Assembly (NCBI RefSeq): GCF_004791585.1
Contig: NZ_SRUU01000033.1
Location: 1 to 64,000, forward strand
From: Mesorhizobium sp. M1C.F.Ca.ET.210.01.1.1
GTDB lineage: Bacteria > Pseudomonadota > Alphaproteobacteria > Rhizobiales > Rhizobiaceae
DNA: 64,000 nucleotides
Direction of reading: 5' to 3'
Both the position numbers and the translations under genes were made by a program. Below the pieces are notes generated by a model. The model saw only the letters and a list, made by a program, of their open reading frames with translations, did not search any database and was not told the origin of the DNA. Positions 53,879 through 62,671 of the stretch are shown in pieces. How positions within the stretch are numbered: the first letter of the stretch is position 1; each line of letters begins with the position of its first letter.

Positions 53879-55176
53879 CCCACCATCAGTTCGTCGAGTT
53901 CGGCATAGTCGGGCAGCCGGCGCTCGATCGCCTTGCCCTCGCGCACCACGATGCGATCCGATTCGGGCCGCGACAGCAATTCGGTCCAGTTCCGCCCCTT
54001 GAAGACGATGAAGTCGGCGCTGCCGCCAGCGGCAAGCGTGCCGACGCCTTCCAACCGCATCACCTCGGCCGGCGTCGCCGCCACCGCCTTCGGCCAATCG
54101 CCGACCGGGTGGTCGAAATGCAGGATGCGCGTCGCCATGCGGTAGACTTCCAGCATATCGAGATCGCCATAGGCGTAGAACGGGTCGCGCGTGTTGTCGG
54201 AAGCGACCGCCACCTTGATGCCGCGCGCCTTCATCTCGTGCAGCAGCGTCACGCCGCGCCAGCGCGGAGTGGTTTGGTCGTTGCGCCTGTCCTGCAGATA
54301 GAGGTTGCACATCGGCAGCGAGACGACGGCCAAGCCGGCCTTCGCCACCTTGTCCAGCGTGTCGAGCACCTCGAGGTCCGGCTGGCGCGAGAGCGAACAG
54401 CAATGGCCTACCAGGATGTTGCCGTCGAAACCGTTCCAAAGCGAGGCCTCGGCGATCTTCTTCAGCGAAACGGCCGCGACGTCGTCAGTCTCGTCGGCAT
54501 GGAAATCGAGGTCGAGCCCATGCTTGATCGCCTGCGCGAACACCTGGTCGAGCAATTCCTCGAGATCCGGCACCATATAGGTGACGACGCCGAGCACGCC
54601 CTTGGCCGCGGCGACGCGCTTCGCCAGCCGCTCGAACCAGACCTTGTCCCGCACCCCTTCGATGCCGAGCAGGCAGGCGGCCTGCAGGTCGACGCGGCCG
54701 CGCCAGGTCTCCCGCATCGTCTCGAATACCGGCCAGGAGATCTCTTCCTGCGGGGCAACGCTGTCGAGATGCGTGCGCATGGCTTTCGTGCCGTGCGCGT
54801 AAGCGCAGCGCAGCGAGAAATCCATGCGCCGCGCGACGTCCTCAGCGTTCCAGCGCGCGGCGCGGTCGGCGCCGGTGGCATTGAGCGCGCCCATGAAGGT
54901 GCCGTCGGGATTGGGTTTTCGCGGCCAGATATGGCCCTTGTCGATGTGGGTATGGCAGTCGACGAAGCACGGCAGCACGATGCGGCCGCCGAGATCGACG
55001 GCATATGCCGGGGCCTTCGATTTGCCGTGCGCGACGATGCCGGAGATCTTACCATTCGCCACTGTCATGTCGGCAAGCGCGAAACCGTCGGCGTCGAACG
55101 TCGCGGCAAAACCCGGCGTCAGCGAGCGATGAACACGGACGTTGGCGAGATGGTATGACGTCGAAACCGGAATCAA
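53875..55176 (-). CDS. Amidohydrolase, cytosine-deaminase-like
   Basis: The 433-residue protein carries metal-binding motifs of the amidohydrolase superfamily: FVDCHTHIDKGH (HxH), DLDFHADETDD (His), GHCCSLSRQ (His) and ASDNTRDPFYAYG (Asp). This order matches the cytosine/isoguanine deaminase branch, which hydrolyses the exocyclic amino group or ring amide of N-heterocycles. With an importer beside it, it probably acts on the incoming compound. No close substrate can be given. Confidence 0.85.
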   Translation of the reverse strand: MIPVSTSYHLANVRVHRSLTPGFAATFDADGFALADMTVANGKISGIVAHGKSKAPAYAVDLGGRIVLPCFVDCHTHIDKGHIWPRKPNPDGTFMGALNATGADRAARWNAEDVARRMDFSLRCAYAHGTKAMRTHLDSVAPQEEISWPVFETMRETWRGRVDLQAACLLGIEGVRDKVWFERLAKRVAAAKGVLGVVTYMVPDLEELLDQVFAQAIKHGLDLDFHADETDDVAAVSLKKIAEASLWNGFDGNILVGHCCSLSRQPDLEVLDTLDKVAKAGLAVVSLPMCNLYLQDRRNDQTTPRWRGVTLLHEMKARGIKVAVASDNTRDPFYAYGDLDMLEVYRMATRILHFDHPVGDWPKAVAATPAEVMRLEGVGTLAAGGSADFIVFKGRNWTELLSRPESDRIVVREGKAIERRLPDYAELDELMVG

Positions 55177-55209
55177 CCGCGGCTCTCCTGGGTGACGGGA
55201 CGAACCACC

Positions 55210-56061
55210 CTAGCGCTCCTGCTTCAGCGCGCTCTCGTGCCAGCGCCGCAGGATGAGATGCGACACCAGCGACAGCACCAGGAAGATCAGGATGCCGGTG
55301 AGCGAGATCAAGATCAGCGCCGCGAACAGCCGCGGCGCATTGAGCCGATAGCCGGCCTCGATGATGCGGGAGGCCAACCCGGAGGACTGTCCCTGCGCGC
55401 CGGCGACGAATTCGGCAACGACGGCGCCGATCAGCGACAGGCCCCCGGCGATCTTCAGCCCGCCGAGGAAATAAGGCATCGCCGCGGGCAGGCGCAGATA
55501 GCGCAGTTGCTGCCAGCGGGTTGCGCCGTTGAGCTTGAACAGGTCGCGCAGGTTGCGGTCGACCGAGTTCAGCCCGAGTGTGGTGTTCGACAGGATCGGG
55601 AAGAAGGCGACGATCCAGGCGCAGAGCAGAAGCTTCGTCGTCTGGTTGTTGATGTAGATGTTGATAAGCGGAAAGATGGCAACGATCGGCGTCACCTGCA
55701 ACACGATGGCGAAGGGGAAGAACGACATCTCCACCCATTTCGACTGCGCGAACAGCACCGCCAGCCCGACGCCGCCGATGACGGCAAGAAGCAGGCTGAG
55801 GAAGGTGATCCTGAGCGTCACCAGCAGCGACGAGGACAACAGGCCGGCATCGTCATGCAGTGTCTGCAGCACCACGCCGGGGCGCGGCAGGATGTATTGC
55901 GGGATCTCGTTCCAGACGCAGATGCGGTCCCACAGCCAGATCGCCAGCACCATGATCGCCAGCGGCAGCACCCATTTGCCGATCCGCTCCAGCCGCTCCT
56001 GGCGGACGCGGCGCGCCTCCTCCGGGTCGAGCTTCAGGGCTGTGTCTTCAATGACCGTCAT
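55210..56061 (-). CDS. ABC transporter permease (NitT/TauT family)
   Basis: The 283-residue permease has about six helices and the EAA motif (FKLNGATRWQQLRYLRLPAAMPYFLGGLKI). ATG 56061 is chosen over earlier in-frame codons because those lie in the ATPase reading region. It overlaps the ATPase gene by 14 bases. Works with 56048 (ATPase) and 56882 (binding protein) as an importer. Confidence 0.92.
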   Translation of the reverse strand: MTVIEDTALKLDPEEARRVRQERLERIGKWVLPLAIMVLAIWLWDRICVWNEIPQYILPRPGVVLQTLHDDAGLLSSSLLVTLRITFLSLLLAVIGGVGLAVLFAQSKWVEMSFFPFAIVLQVTPIVAIFPLINIYINNQTTKLLLCAWIVAFFPILSNTTLGLNSVDRNLRDLFKLNGATRWQQLRYLRLPAAMPYFLGGLKIAGGLSLIGAVVAEFVAGAQGQSSGLASRIIEAGYRLNAPRLFAALILISLTGILIFLVLSLVSHLILRRWHESALKQER

Positions 56062-56866
56062 GATGGGATCCGGCGGTTGAGTTGATGGCATTGACCAGCA
56101 CGTCCGAGGCCTGCCGGCACAGCGCCGCATAATCGGGTGAGGTGCGGAACGCCTCGTCGCGCGGATAAGGCGCATCGATAGCTAGCTCGCCGAAGACGCG
56201 GCCCGGCCGCGCCGCCATCACGACGACACGGCTGGACAGGAACACGCTTTCGAAGACGCTGTGGGTGACGAAGACAACGGTGAAGCGCTCGTCCTGCCAA
56301 AGCTCAAGAAGGTCATTGTTGAGCTTGAAGCGGGTGATCTCGTCGAGTGCCGCGAAGGGTTCGTCCATCAGAAGGATGCGTGGCTTCGTCACCATGGCCC
56401 GGGCGATCGAGACGCGCATTTTCATGCCGCCGGAAAGCTCGCGCGGCACGGCGGTCTCGAAGCCGTTGAGGTGGACGCGCGACAGCATCTCCATCACCGC
56501 CGGCTCGGCATTTGCACGCGACACGCCCTTCAGCCGGAGCGGCAGCCAGACATTGTCGAAGACGCTGGCCCAGGGCAGCAGCGTCGGCTCCTGAAAGACG
56601 AAGCCGATATTCGAGCGATCGATCGAACCGCGCCAGTCGAGCTGGCCGGCGGTCGGCGTCGACAGGCCGGCGATCAGCCTGAGCGCGGTCGACTTGCCGC
56701 AGCCCGAGGGCCCGAGCAGGCTGAGGAAATCGCCTTCCCGGATCGCCAGGTCAACCTTGCTCAGCGCCGTCACGCCGTTGGAGAAGACCTTGCCGACGTT
56801 GCGCAGCGAAAGCAGCATCGGGCTCTCGCTCGACGCCGGCTTCCGCGCCACTTTCTCCTGGATCAT
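56048..56866 (-). CDS. ABC transporter ATP-binding protein (NitT/TauT family)
   Basis: The 272-residue ATPase has Walker A GPSGCGKST, Q-loop FVFQEPTLLPW, signature LSGGMKMRVSIARA, Walker B ILLMDEPFAALD and switch FVTHSVFESVF. It is the second importer ATPase in the window, of the same branch as 12452 but clearly diverged. It begins 15 bases after the binding protein gene and overlaps the permease gene. Confidence 0.93.
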   Translation of the reverse strand: MIQEKVARKPASSESPMLLSLRNVGKVFSNGVTALSKVDLAIREGDFLSLLGPSGCGKSTALRLIAGLSTPTAGQLDWRGSIDRSNIGFVFQEPTLLPWASVFDNVWLPLRLKGVSRANAEPAVMEMLSRVHLNGFETAVPRELSGGMKMRVSIARAMVTKPRILLMDEPFAALDEITRFKLNNDLLELWQDERFTVVFVTHSVFESVFLSSRVVVMAARPGRVFGELAIDAPYPRDEAFRTSPDYAALCRQASDVLVNAINSTAGSHHDGH

Positions 56867-56881
56867 GTCAGGCGGGCCGCC

Positions 56882-57886
56882 TTACTTCTTCAGCTCCATC
56901 CCCACACTCTTGTTGATGAAGGCGAGTGTATAGGCCTTCTTGATGTCGATGCCCGGCTGCGCAACCTTGGCCTTCACCATCTTATCGTAGAAGCTCTGGA
57001 TGCGCGCATCGGTCATGGCGCCGATGCCGAGCTTTTCCGCATCGCCAGAATCGACAATGCCGAACTTCTTCAGCTGCTCGATCGAGAAGGCGATCTGCTC
57101 ATCCGTCATATCCGGATTGTCCTTCTTGATCATATCGTTGGCGGCCTTGTTGTCGCCGTAGAGATAGTTGTACCAGCCCTTGGCCGAGCCATCGACGAAG
57201 CACTGCACCACCTCCGGCCGCTTGTCGATCGTGTCCTGCATCACCTCGACTGTCGTGGCATAAGTATCCCAGCCATTGTCGGCGAGCAGGAACTGGTTCG
57301 GCACGAAGCCGCCCTGCTTCTGCACGGCGAAGGGCTCGGACGTCACGTAGCCCTGCTGGATCGACTTCTTGTTGGCGATGAAGGGCGCCGGATTGAAGGT
57401 GTAGGGCACGCGCTTGGCGGCATCGAAGCCGAGATCCGTCACCATCCACTGGAAGAAGGTCTGCGCGCCCTCGTCGCCGAGGATGTACTGGTCGGCGTTC
57501 TTGAGGTCTTCCCATTTGTCCAGCCCCTGCCCCGGCTGGGACATGATGACCTGCGGGTCCTTCTGGAAGTCGGCAGCGACGACGCGCATCGGAATGCCCT
57601 GCTGTACGGCGTCGAAGGCCGAGAGCAGGTTGCCGCCCATGTAGAAATCGATCTTGCCGGCCAGCAGCATCGGCCGACCGCTGACCTGCGGGCCGCCCTG
57701 CATGATGGTGACGTCGAGGCCGCAGGCAGCGTAGGTGCCGTCCGCGATCGCCTGGTAGTAACCGCCGTGTTCCGGCTCGGCCAGCCAATTGGTGCCGAAG
57801 GTGACTTTCTCGTTGGCCGCGGCAGCCAGCGTTCCTGCCGCAAGCAGCGCGATTGCGCCGGCCAGGATCTTTTCTCTTCCGTGCAT
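56882..57886 (-). CDS. ABC transporter substrate-binding protein (NMT1/ThiY-like)
   Basis: The 334-residue precursor has a signal peptide (MHGREKILAGAIALLAAGTLAAA) and a mature NMT1/THI5-like domain (KVTFGTNWLAEPEHGGYYQAIADGTY, IDFYMGGNLLSAFDAVQQGIPMRVV). This family includes ThiY, which binds formylaminopyrimidine, but also nitrate and sulfonate binders. AGAGGG lies 8 bases before ATG 57886. As first gene of the 57886-51310 operon it likely supplies the substrate of the downstream amidohydrolase. Confidence 0.9.
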   Translation of the reverse strand: MHGREKILAGAIALLAAGTLAAAANEKVTFGTNWLAEPEHGGYYQAIADGTYAACGLDVTIMQGGPQVSGRPMLLAGKIDFYMGGNLLSAFDAVQQGIPMRVVAADFQKDPQVIMSQPGQGLDKWEDLKNADQYILGDEGAQTFFQWMVTDLGFDAAKRVPYTFNPAPFIANKKSIQQGYVTSEPFAVQKQGGFVPNQFLLADNGWDTYATTVEVMQDTIDKRPEVVQCFVDGSAKGWYNYLYGDNKAANDMIKKDNPDMTDEQIAFSIEQLKKFGIVDSGDAEKLGIGAMTDARIQSFYDKMVKAKVAQPGIDIKKAYTLAFINKSVGMELKK

Positions 57887-58139
57887 TAACATCACCCTCT
57901 CTTGGCTCCGGCGCGCTGCGCGCTGGGCTCGACACCATTGTTTCAAGAAGCAAGACACATGCCACCGCCTGGGCCGCCTGCTTGCGCGGCAGTCATTGCC
58001 GAGACCGGACGGGTCATGCTGTACAAAAGGCATCGTGCCTATTTTTTGGACGCCTGTCCATAATCGCCCGGGCGGCATGCACCGCATCTTGAAGGTTTCC
58101 TGAATCCAGCCTTAGTCTGCCTGCGGACAGGAGAATGCC

Positions 58140-58523
58140 ATGCTCAAATACCTCGCCCCCCAATCGATCAAATCGCCCTTTGCCCGCTACAGTCATGGCG
58201 TTGAAATACCTGCTGGAAAACGCCTGGTGCTGTGCTCGGGCCAGTTGGGCATCGGTCCGGACGACACCGTCCCCGAGGATGCCGGAGCACAGACGGAACT
58301 GTGCTTCAAGAACATCGCCGCGATTCTTAGCGAAGCCGGGCTGACGCTGAACGACACCGTGCGCATCAACGCCTTCGTCACCGACCGCGCGCATCTGCAA
58401 TCCTACATGGATGTGCGCAACAGGCTGTTTTCCGATCCGGCGCCCGCCTCGACGCTGATGATCGTCTCTGGCTTCGCCCGCCCGGAATTCAAGGTGGAGG
58501 TGGAGGTGCTCGCGGCCGGCTGA
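58140..58523 (+). CDS. RidA-family protein (YjgF/YER057c/UK114)
   Basis: This 127-residue protein has the RidA fold: LCSGQLGIGPDDTV, QTELCFKNIAAILSEAGLTLNDTVRINAFVTD, then a C-terminal IVSGFARPEFKVEVEVLAAG. RidA deaminates reactive imines/enamines; the catalytic-type Arg of canonical RidA is not clearly seen in its usual place, so it may be a RutC-like divergent member. Transcribed divergently from the importer operon, it could act on an intermediate of the same pathway. Confidence 0.85.
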   Translation: MLKYLAPQSIKSPFARYSHGVEIPAGKRLVLCSGQLGIGPDDTVPEDAGAQTELCFKNIAAILSEAGLTLNDTVRINAFVTDRAHLQSYMDVRNRLFSDPAPASTLMIVSGFARPEFKVEVEVLAAG

Positions 58524-58584
58524 TGGTTGCCCGCGACCGCCAGGCGCTTTAGATGATCCCAATGAGGCCAATCGGGAGACGAAA

Positions 58585-59382
58585 TTGACGACCAGACGTG
58601 TGTGGTGGGGCGACTACCGGACGACCGAATACGCCTCGATCGACGCGGAAGCGACGATTGCCGTGCTGCCGGTCGCGGCGATCGAGCAGCATGGCCCGCA
58701 CCTGCCGGTCTCGACCGACTCCTCGATCATGACGGGCATGCTGGAAACGGTGATCGCGCGCCTGCCCGACGATCTCGACATCCGCATCCTGCCCATCCAG
58801 GCGGTGGGCAAATCGAACGAGCATCTTCATGCGCCTGGGACGCTCACCTTGCCGGCCACCACCCTCGTCGACGCCTGGACCGAGCTTGGCCTCTCGATCG
58901 CCCGCGCCGGCGTCAGGAAGCTGATCGTCGTCAACTCGCATGGCGGCAACGAGGAGATCATGGGCATCATCACGCGCGAATTGCGCGTGCTCGCAAAAAT
59001 GCTGGCGGTGAAGACGAGCTGGCAGCGCTTCGGCCGACCGGCCGGCATGTATACCGAGCTGGAGGATCGCCACGGCATCCACGGTGGCGATGTCGAGACC
59101 TCGCTGATGCTGCACTTCCGGCCCGACCTCGTCGACATGGGCAAGGCCGACAATTTCGTCTCCAATGTCGGTCGCGCCGAAAAGGAGTTCGCGCTGCTGC
59201 GCCACACCGGCACGCATGCCTTCGCCTGGATCGCCAGTGACCTCAATCCGAATGGCGTGGTCGGCGACGCAAGCATCGCTACTGCCGAGAAGGGCCGGCT
59301 CACCGCCGAGCATCAGGCGGACGGCTTTATCAACCTGGTCCGAGATGTGCGTAAGGCGAAGCTTGCCGACTGGCTGTCTTAG
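58585..59382 (+). CDS. Creatininase-family amidohydrolase
   Basis: The 265-residue enzyme carries the family metal motifs: AIEQHGPHLPVSTD (Glu, His, Asp), NSHGGNEE and HGIHGGDVETS. Creatininase, MftE and ArfB-like deformylases share this fold, so it hydrolyses a cyclic amide or peptide. The start is TTG 58585 after GGGAGACGAAA. It lies in tandem with the RidA gene and divergent from the importer operon. The stop TAG is the first base triplet of a dispersed repeat. Confidence 0.88.
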   Translation: MTTRRVWWGDYRTTEYASIDAEATIAVLPVAAIEQHGPHLPVSTDSSIMTGMLETVIARLPDDLDIRILPIQAVGKSNEHLHAPGTLTLPATTLVDAWTELGLSIARAGVRKLIVVNSHGGNEEIMGIITRELRVLAKMLAVKTSWQRFGRPAGMYTELEDRHGIHGGDVETSLMLHFRPDLVDMGKADNFVSNVGRAEKEFALLRHTGTHAFAWIASDLNPNGVVGDASIATAEKGRLTAEHQADGFINLVRDVRKAKLADWLS

Positions 59383-59481
59383 AGCAATTCCAGGAAAAGT
59401 GTGTTACGGTCTTCCGTCCGGAATTGCGTAAAAACAAATACTTAGAGCAGTTCGGCGATCCTATGAATCGCTGAAGCGCTC
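59380..59481 (+). repeat. Dispersed palindromic repeat, copy 2, with an extra hairpin module
   Basis: The element starts with TAGAGC, where TAG is the creatininase-family stop codon, then a GCAATTCC...GGAATTGC hairpin not present in copy 1, then AAAAACAAATACTTAGAGC and the palindrome GTTCGGCGAT...ATGAATCGCTGAA. Copy 1 at 12395-12454 has the same end module in opposite orientation and no internal hairpin. Confidence 0.75.
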
Positions 59482-59494
59482 AAGCCCTACCGAC

Positions 59495-60004
59495 TTAAGC
59501 CTGGATGTCCAGCTCGAAGGGCGTCCCTTCAAAAGCGTCTGCACCGCGCCCGATCGCCTCGATCGCCGCGATCATGCGGCCGTCGCGCCCGAGCAAGGTG
59601 TCGGCGACAGCGATCAGACGCGGATTGGGCGTTGCTGACGGCGACAAAAAGCGCAGCGTCTTGGCCAGTTCCGCCTCGTCGCGTTTTGGCGCCAGCGCCG
59701 CCGCAATGATATAGGCCGACGCTGTCGAGCGGCTGATGCCGGCATAGCAGTGCACGACCATCGGCCTCGCCCTGTCCCAGCGATAGGCGAAGTCGAGGAG
59801 CGCGCGCACATGCTCTTCGCCCGGCATCGTCATGCCGTCCTGCGCGACGGCGATATCATGCATGACGAGATGCAGATGGTTCTCCGCCCGGATCGAGGCC
59901 GGGCGGACAACCTCGGTGCCCGCCGCGAGCAGCGAAAGCAGACGCTCGGCGCCAGTCCTAGTCACGGTCTCTTCCACCTTCGACAGAGAACAGACATGGA
60001 TCAT
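59495..60004 (-). CDS. Protein tyrosine phosphatase-like protein
   Basis: The 169-residue protein has the PTP signature HCYAGISRS (Cx5R, Cys and Arg), RPMVVHCYAG with preceding acidic region, and a dual-specificity-like small size. It overlaps the cobC stop by four bases (ATGA), so it is co-transcribed with a cobalamin gene. A link to corrinoid metabolism is not established; similar arrangements occur in rhizobia. Confidence 0.85.
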   Translation of the reverse strand: MIHVCSLSKVEETVTRTGAERLLSLLAAGTEVVRPASIRAENHLHLVMHDIAVAQDGMTMPGEEHVRALLDFAYRWDRARPMVVHCYAGISRSTASAYIIAAALAPKRDEAELAKTLRFLSPSATPNPRLIAVADTLLGRDGRMIAAIEAIGRGADAFEGTPFELDIQA

Positions 60005-61056
60005 CGCACAATCTCCTTCGGCGCATCGTCGCGCCGCGACGCCCAGGCCGCAAGCGCGCTGTCGAGGCGCTGCCACTCCGCCTCGCCGCCTGGCAGGCCG
60101 GCCCGCAAGACTTGTGGCCGCCCGGCAAAATGGCGCAGCAGGATGCCACGTTCGCCAAGTGCCGCAAACATGATTGGGGCATCCGTGAAAGACAGATAGC
60201 GGAACAGTGTCGTGCCGCCAGCGACCGGTACGCCGGCCTTGCCGAACAATGCGTCGAGCCGCCCGGCGTCTTCAGCGAGGCGTGTCCGCATGGCGGCTTG
60301 CCATTCGGTGTCGGACAGCCCGCGAATGCCATATTCCAGCGCCGGCCCGGCAACGGCCCACGGCCCAAGCTGGGCCTCCAGCCTCTCGGCAGTCAGTCTG
60401 TCGGCGAGCGCAAAGCCGAGCCTCACACCGGCAAGGCCGAAGAACTTGCCGAAGGAGCGCAGCACCACGATGCCGCCCTCGTCGACATCGCCGGCCAGGC
60501 TTTGCTCGGTTGGCCCGACATCCATGAAAGCTTCGTCGACGACCAGCAGGCCGCCCCTGGCGCGAAGCCGAGCGGCAAGGCCGAGCAGGCGATCCTTTTC
60601 GATCACCCGCCCATCCGGATTGTTCGGGTTGACCAGCACCGCAAGGTCGGCATCCGCCAACGCCTCGAAGTCGTTCACCTCCGCAACCGCATGGCCAGCG
60701 ATCGCCGCGGCTCTGGCGTGCTCGGCATAGGTCGGGCCGAGCACCAGCGCCTTGCCAGGCCTTACGAGCGAAGCGACGCGCGGCAGCAGGATCTGCGTGC
60801 CCGGGGCTGCGGCGACATGCGCCGCCGACGGCGCGCCATAGGCCCTGGCCGCAATTTCGGCCAATTCGCGCAGTCGTTCGAATTCCGGCAATCGCGACAG
60901 GGCGGTGGCGGGCACGTCGAAAAGCGGGTAGGAGTGCGGATTGATACCTGTCGAAAGATCGACGAAAGGCCGTGGCGCGTGGGGGAAGAGCGCGCTCGCC
61001 CGGCCGAGGGATCCGCCGTGATCCACTGCAGCAATCGCTCCATCCAGAAGCTTCAT
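60001..61056 (-). CDS. cobC: Threonine-phosphate decarboxylase-like CobC
   Basis: The 351-residue PLP enzyme has VDLSTGINPHSYP, VLVNPNNPDGRVI, LLVVDEAFMDVGP and the Schiff-base Lys in LRSFGKFFGLAGVRLGF. In the aerobic cobalamin pathway CobC supplies (R)-1-amino-2-propanol phosphate for attachment to cobyric acid. Its ATG overlaps the divergent cobD start within one CATG, and its stop overlaps the phosphatase gene. Confidence 0.92.
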   Translation of the reverse strand: MKLLDGAIAAVDHGGSLGRASALFPHAPRPFVDLSTGINPHSYPLFDVPATALSRLPEFERLRELAEIAARAYGAPSAAHVAAAPGTQILLPRVASLVRPGKALVLGPTYAEHARAAAIAGHAVAEVNDFEALADADLAVLVNPNNPDGRVIEKDRLLGLAARLRARGGLLVVDEAFMDVGPTEQSLAGDVDEGGIVVLRSFGKFFGLAGVRLGFALADRLTAERLEAQLGPWAVAGPALEYGIRGLSDTEWQAAMRTRLAEDAGRLDALFGKAGVPVAGGTTLFRYLSFTDAPIMFAALGERGILLRHFAGRPQVLRAGLPGGEAEWQRLDSALAAWASRRDDAPKEIVR

Positions 61057-62044
61057 GTCGATCCTGATCGCTTTCCTGTCACTCGCCCTTGAACGCACCC
61101 TTGGCTATCCAGACTGGCTGTTCAACGCCATCGGCCATCCCGTCACCTGGATCGGCAGGCTGATATCCTTTCTCGATCGCCGGCTCAACCGCGCGACCGA
61201 TTCCGACGAATCGCGTCGTCGCCGCGGCGTCCAGGCGCTGCTGGTCATCGTGCTGGTGCCAGCGGCCATCGGATTGACGCTGCATGTCCTGCTCTGGCTG
61301 ATCTTCCCATCCGGCCTCGTCATTGCGGCCATTCTAGGCTCCACGCTCTTGTCGCAGAAGAGCCTCGCCGAACATGTCGAGGATGTCGCCGACGCGCTGG
61401 AGACCGGCGGCCTGACGCTCGGCCGCATCGCCGTTTCGCGCATCGTCGGCCGTGACCCGGAAAAGCTCGACAAGGCCGGTGTTGCCCGTGCCGCAATCGA
61501 GAGCCTGGCCGAGAATTTCTCCGACGGCATCGTCGCGCCCGCCTTCTGGACCGGCATCGGCGGGCTGGCCGGCGGTGCTGCCTACAAGGCCGCCAACACC
61601 GCCGATTCGATGATCGGCCACCGCACGCCGAAATATGAGGCGTTCGGCCGCGCTGCGGCGCTGTTTGATGACAGGATCAACCTGCCGGCCTCGCGGCTCA
61701 CCGGCCTGCTGATCGTGCTCGCGGCCATCCTGGTCAAGGGCGCCGACCCACGCAATGCCTGGCAGGTCATGCGCCGCGACGCCAGGAAGCACCGCTCTCC
61801 CAATGCCGGTTGGCCGGAGGCCGCCATGGCCGGCGCGCTGGGCTTGGCGCTGGCCGGGCCGCGCAGCTATGGCGGCGAGATGGTCGAGGACGCTTTCATG
61901 GGCGAAGGCGGCCGGCGCGAAGCCGAAAGCACCGATATAAGGCAAGCGCTGAAGCTCTACCGTGTCGCGGACTGGCTGCTGATTGGCCTGTTCGCGATCC
62001 TATCAGCGGCAGCGATCTACCTGACGATCCTAATCAGCGGCTAG
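61055..62044 (+). CDS. cobD: Adenosylcobinamide-phosphate synthase CobD/CbiB
   Basis: A 329-residue membrane protein with LALERTLGYPDWLFNAIGHPVTWIGRLI, DALETGGLTLGRIAVSRIVGRDP and ESLAENFSDGIVAPAFW, standard CbiB features, plus about five helices. It joins aminopropanol phosphate to adenosylcobyric acid. The start lies on the opposite strand of the cobC start, sharing CATG, and the stop overlaps that of cobO by four bases in convergent orientation. Confidence 0.93.
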   Translation: MSILIAFLSLALERTLGYPDWLFNAIGHPVTWIGRLISFLDRRLNRATDSDESRRRRGVQALLVIVLVPAAIGLTLHVLLWLIFPSGLVIAAILGSTLLSQKSLAEHVEDVADALETGGLTLGRIAVSRIVGRDPEKLDKAGVARAAIESLAENFSDGIVAPAFWTGIGGLAGGAAYKAANTADSMIGHRTPKYEAFGRAAALFDDRINLPASRLTGLLIVLAAILVKGADPRNAWQVMRRDARKHRSPNAGWPEAAMAGALGLALAGPRSYGGEMVEDAFMGEGGRREAESTDIRQALKLYRVADWLLIGLFAILSAAAIYLTILISG

Positions 62045-62670
62045 AACTCTATCCCCTGCTGCGCCTTCACGCCCGCCGAGAAATGGTGCTTGGTCAGTCC
62101 CATCTCGGTGACGAGGTCAGCCGCTTCGACCAGCAGTGGCTTGGCGTTGCGACCGGTGACGACGACATGCAGGTCTTCGCGGCGCGCCTTCAGCGCCGCG
62201 ACCACCTTTTCCAGATCGAGATAGTCGTAGCGCAAGGCGATGTTGAGCTCGTCGAGCACGACGAGGCTGATCGTCGGATCGGCCATCAGCTCGAGCGCCT
62301 TCGCCCAGGCGGCCTCGGCGGCGGCGATGTCGCGCTTCAGGTCCTGTGTCACCCAGGTGAACCCCTCGCCCATCGCATGCCAGACCACGCGGTCGCCGAA
62401 CGCGGCGAAAGCGTCCTTCTCGCCCGTGTGCCATTTGCCCTTGATGAACTGGACGACGCCGACGCGCCTGCCGTAGCCGAGCATCCTGAGCGCCAGGCCG
62501 AAAGCGGCGGTGGTCTTGCCTTTGCCTGGTCCGGTGTTGACGATCAGCAGCCCTTTCTCGATCGTCTTGCCGGCCACCTCGGCATCCTGCACCGCCTTGC
62601 GCTTGGCCATCTTGGCGCGATGGCGCTCGGCGTCCTTGTCATCCATGGTCTTGTCGTCGGTTGCGGCCAT
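62041..62670 (-). CDS. cobO: Cob(I)yrinic acid a,c-diamide adenosyltransferase
   Basis: The 209-residue P-loop enzyme has LLIVNTGPGKGKTTAAFGLALR, GVVQFIKGKWHTGEKDAF, and VVLDELNIALRYDYLD (Walker B-like). It transfers the adenosyl group to the corrinoid in the aerobic pathway. The start lies one base after the cobP stop. Confidence 0.94.
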   Translation of the reverse strand: MAATDDKTMDDKDAERHRAKMAKRKAVQDAEVAGKTIEKGLLIVNTGPGKGKTTAAFGLALRMLGYGRRVGVVQFIKGKWHTGEKDAFAAFGDRVVWHAMGEGFTWVTQDLKRDIAAAEAAWAKALELMADPTISLVVLDELNIALRYDYLDLEKVVAALKARREDLHVVVTGRNAKPLLVEAADLVTEMGLTKHHFSAGVKAQQGIEF

Positions 62671-62671
62671 G

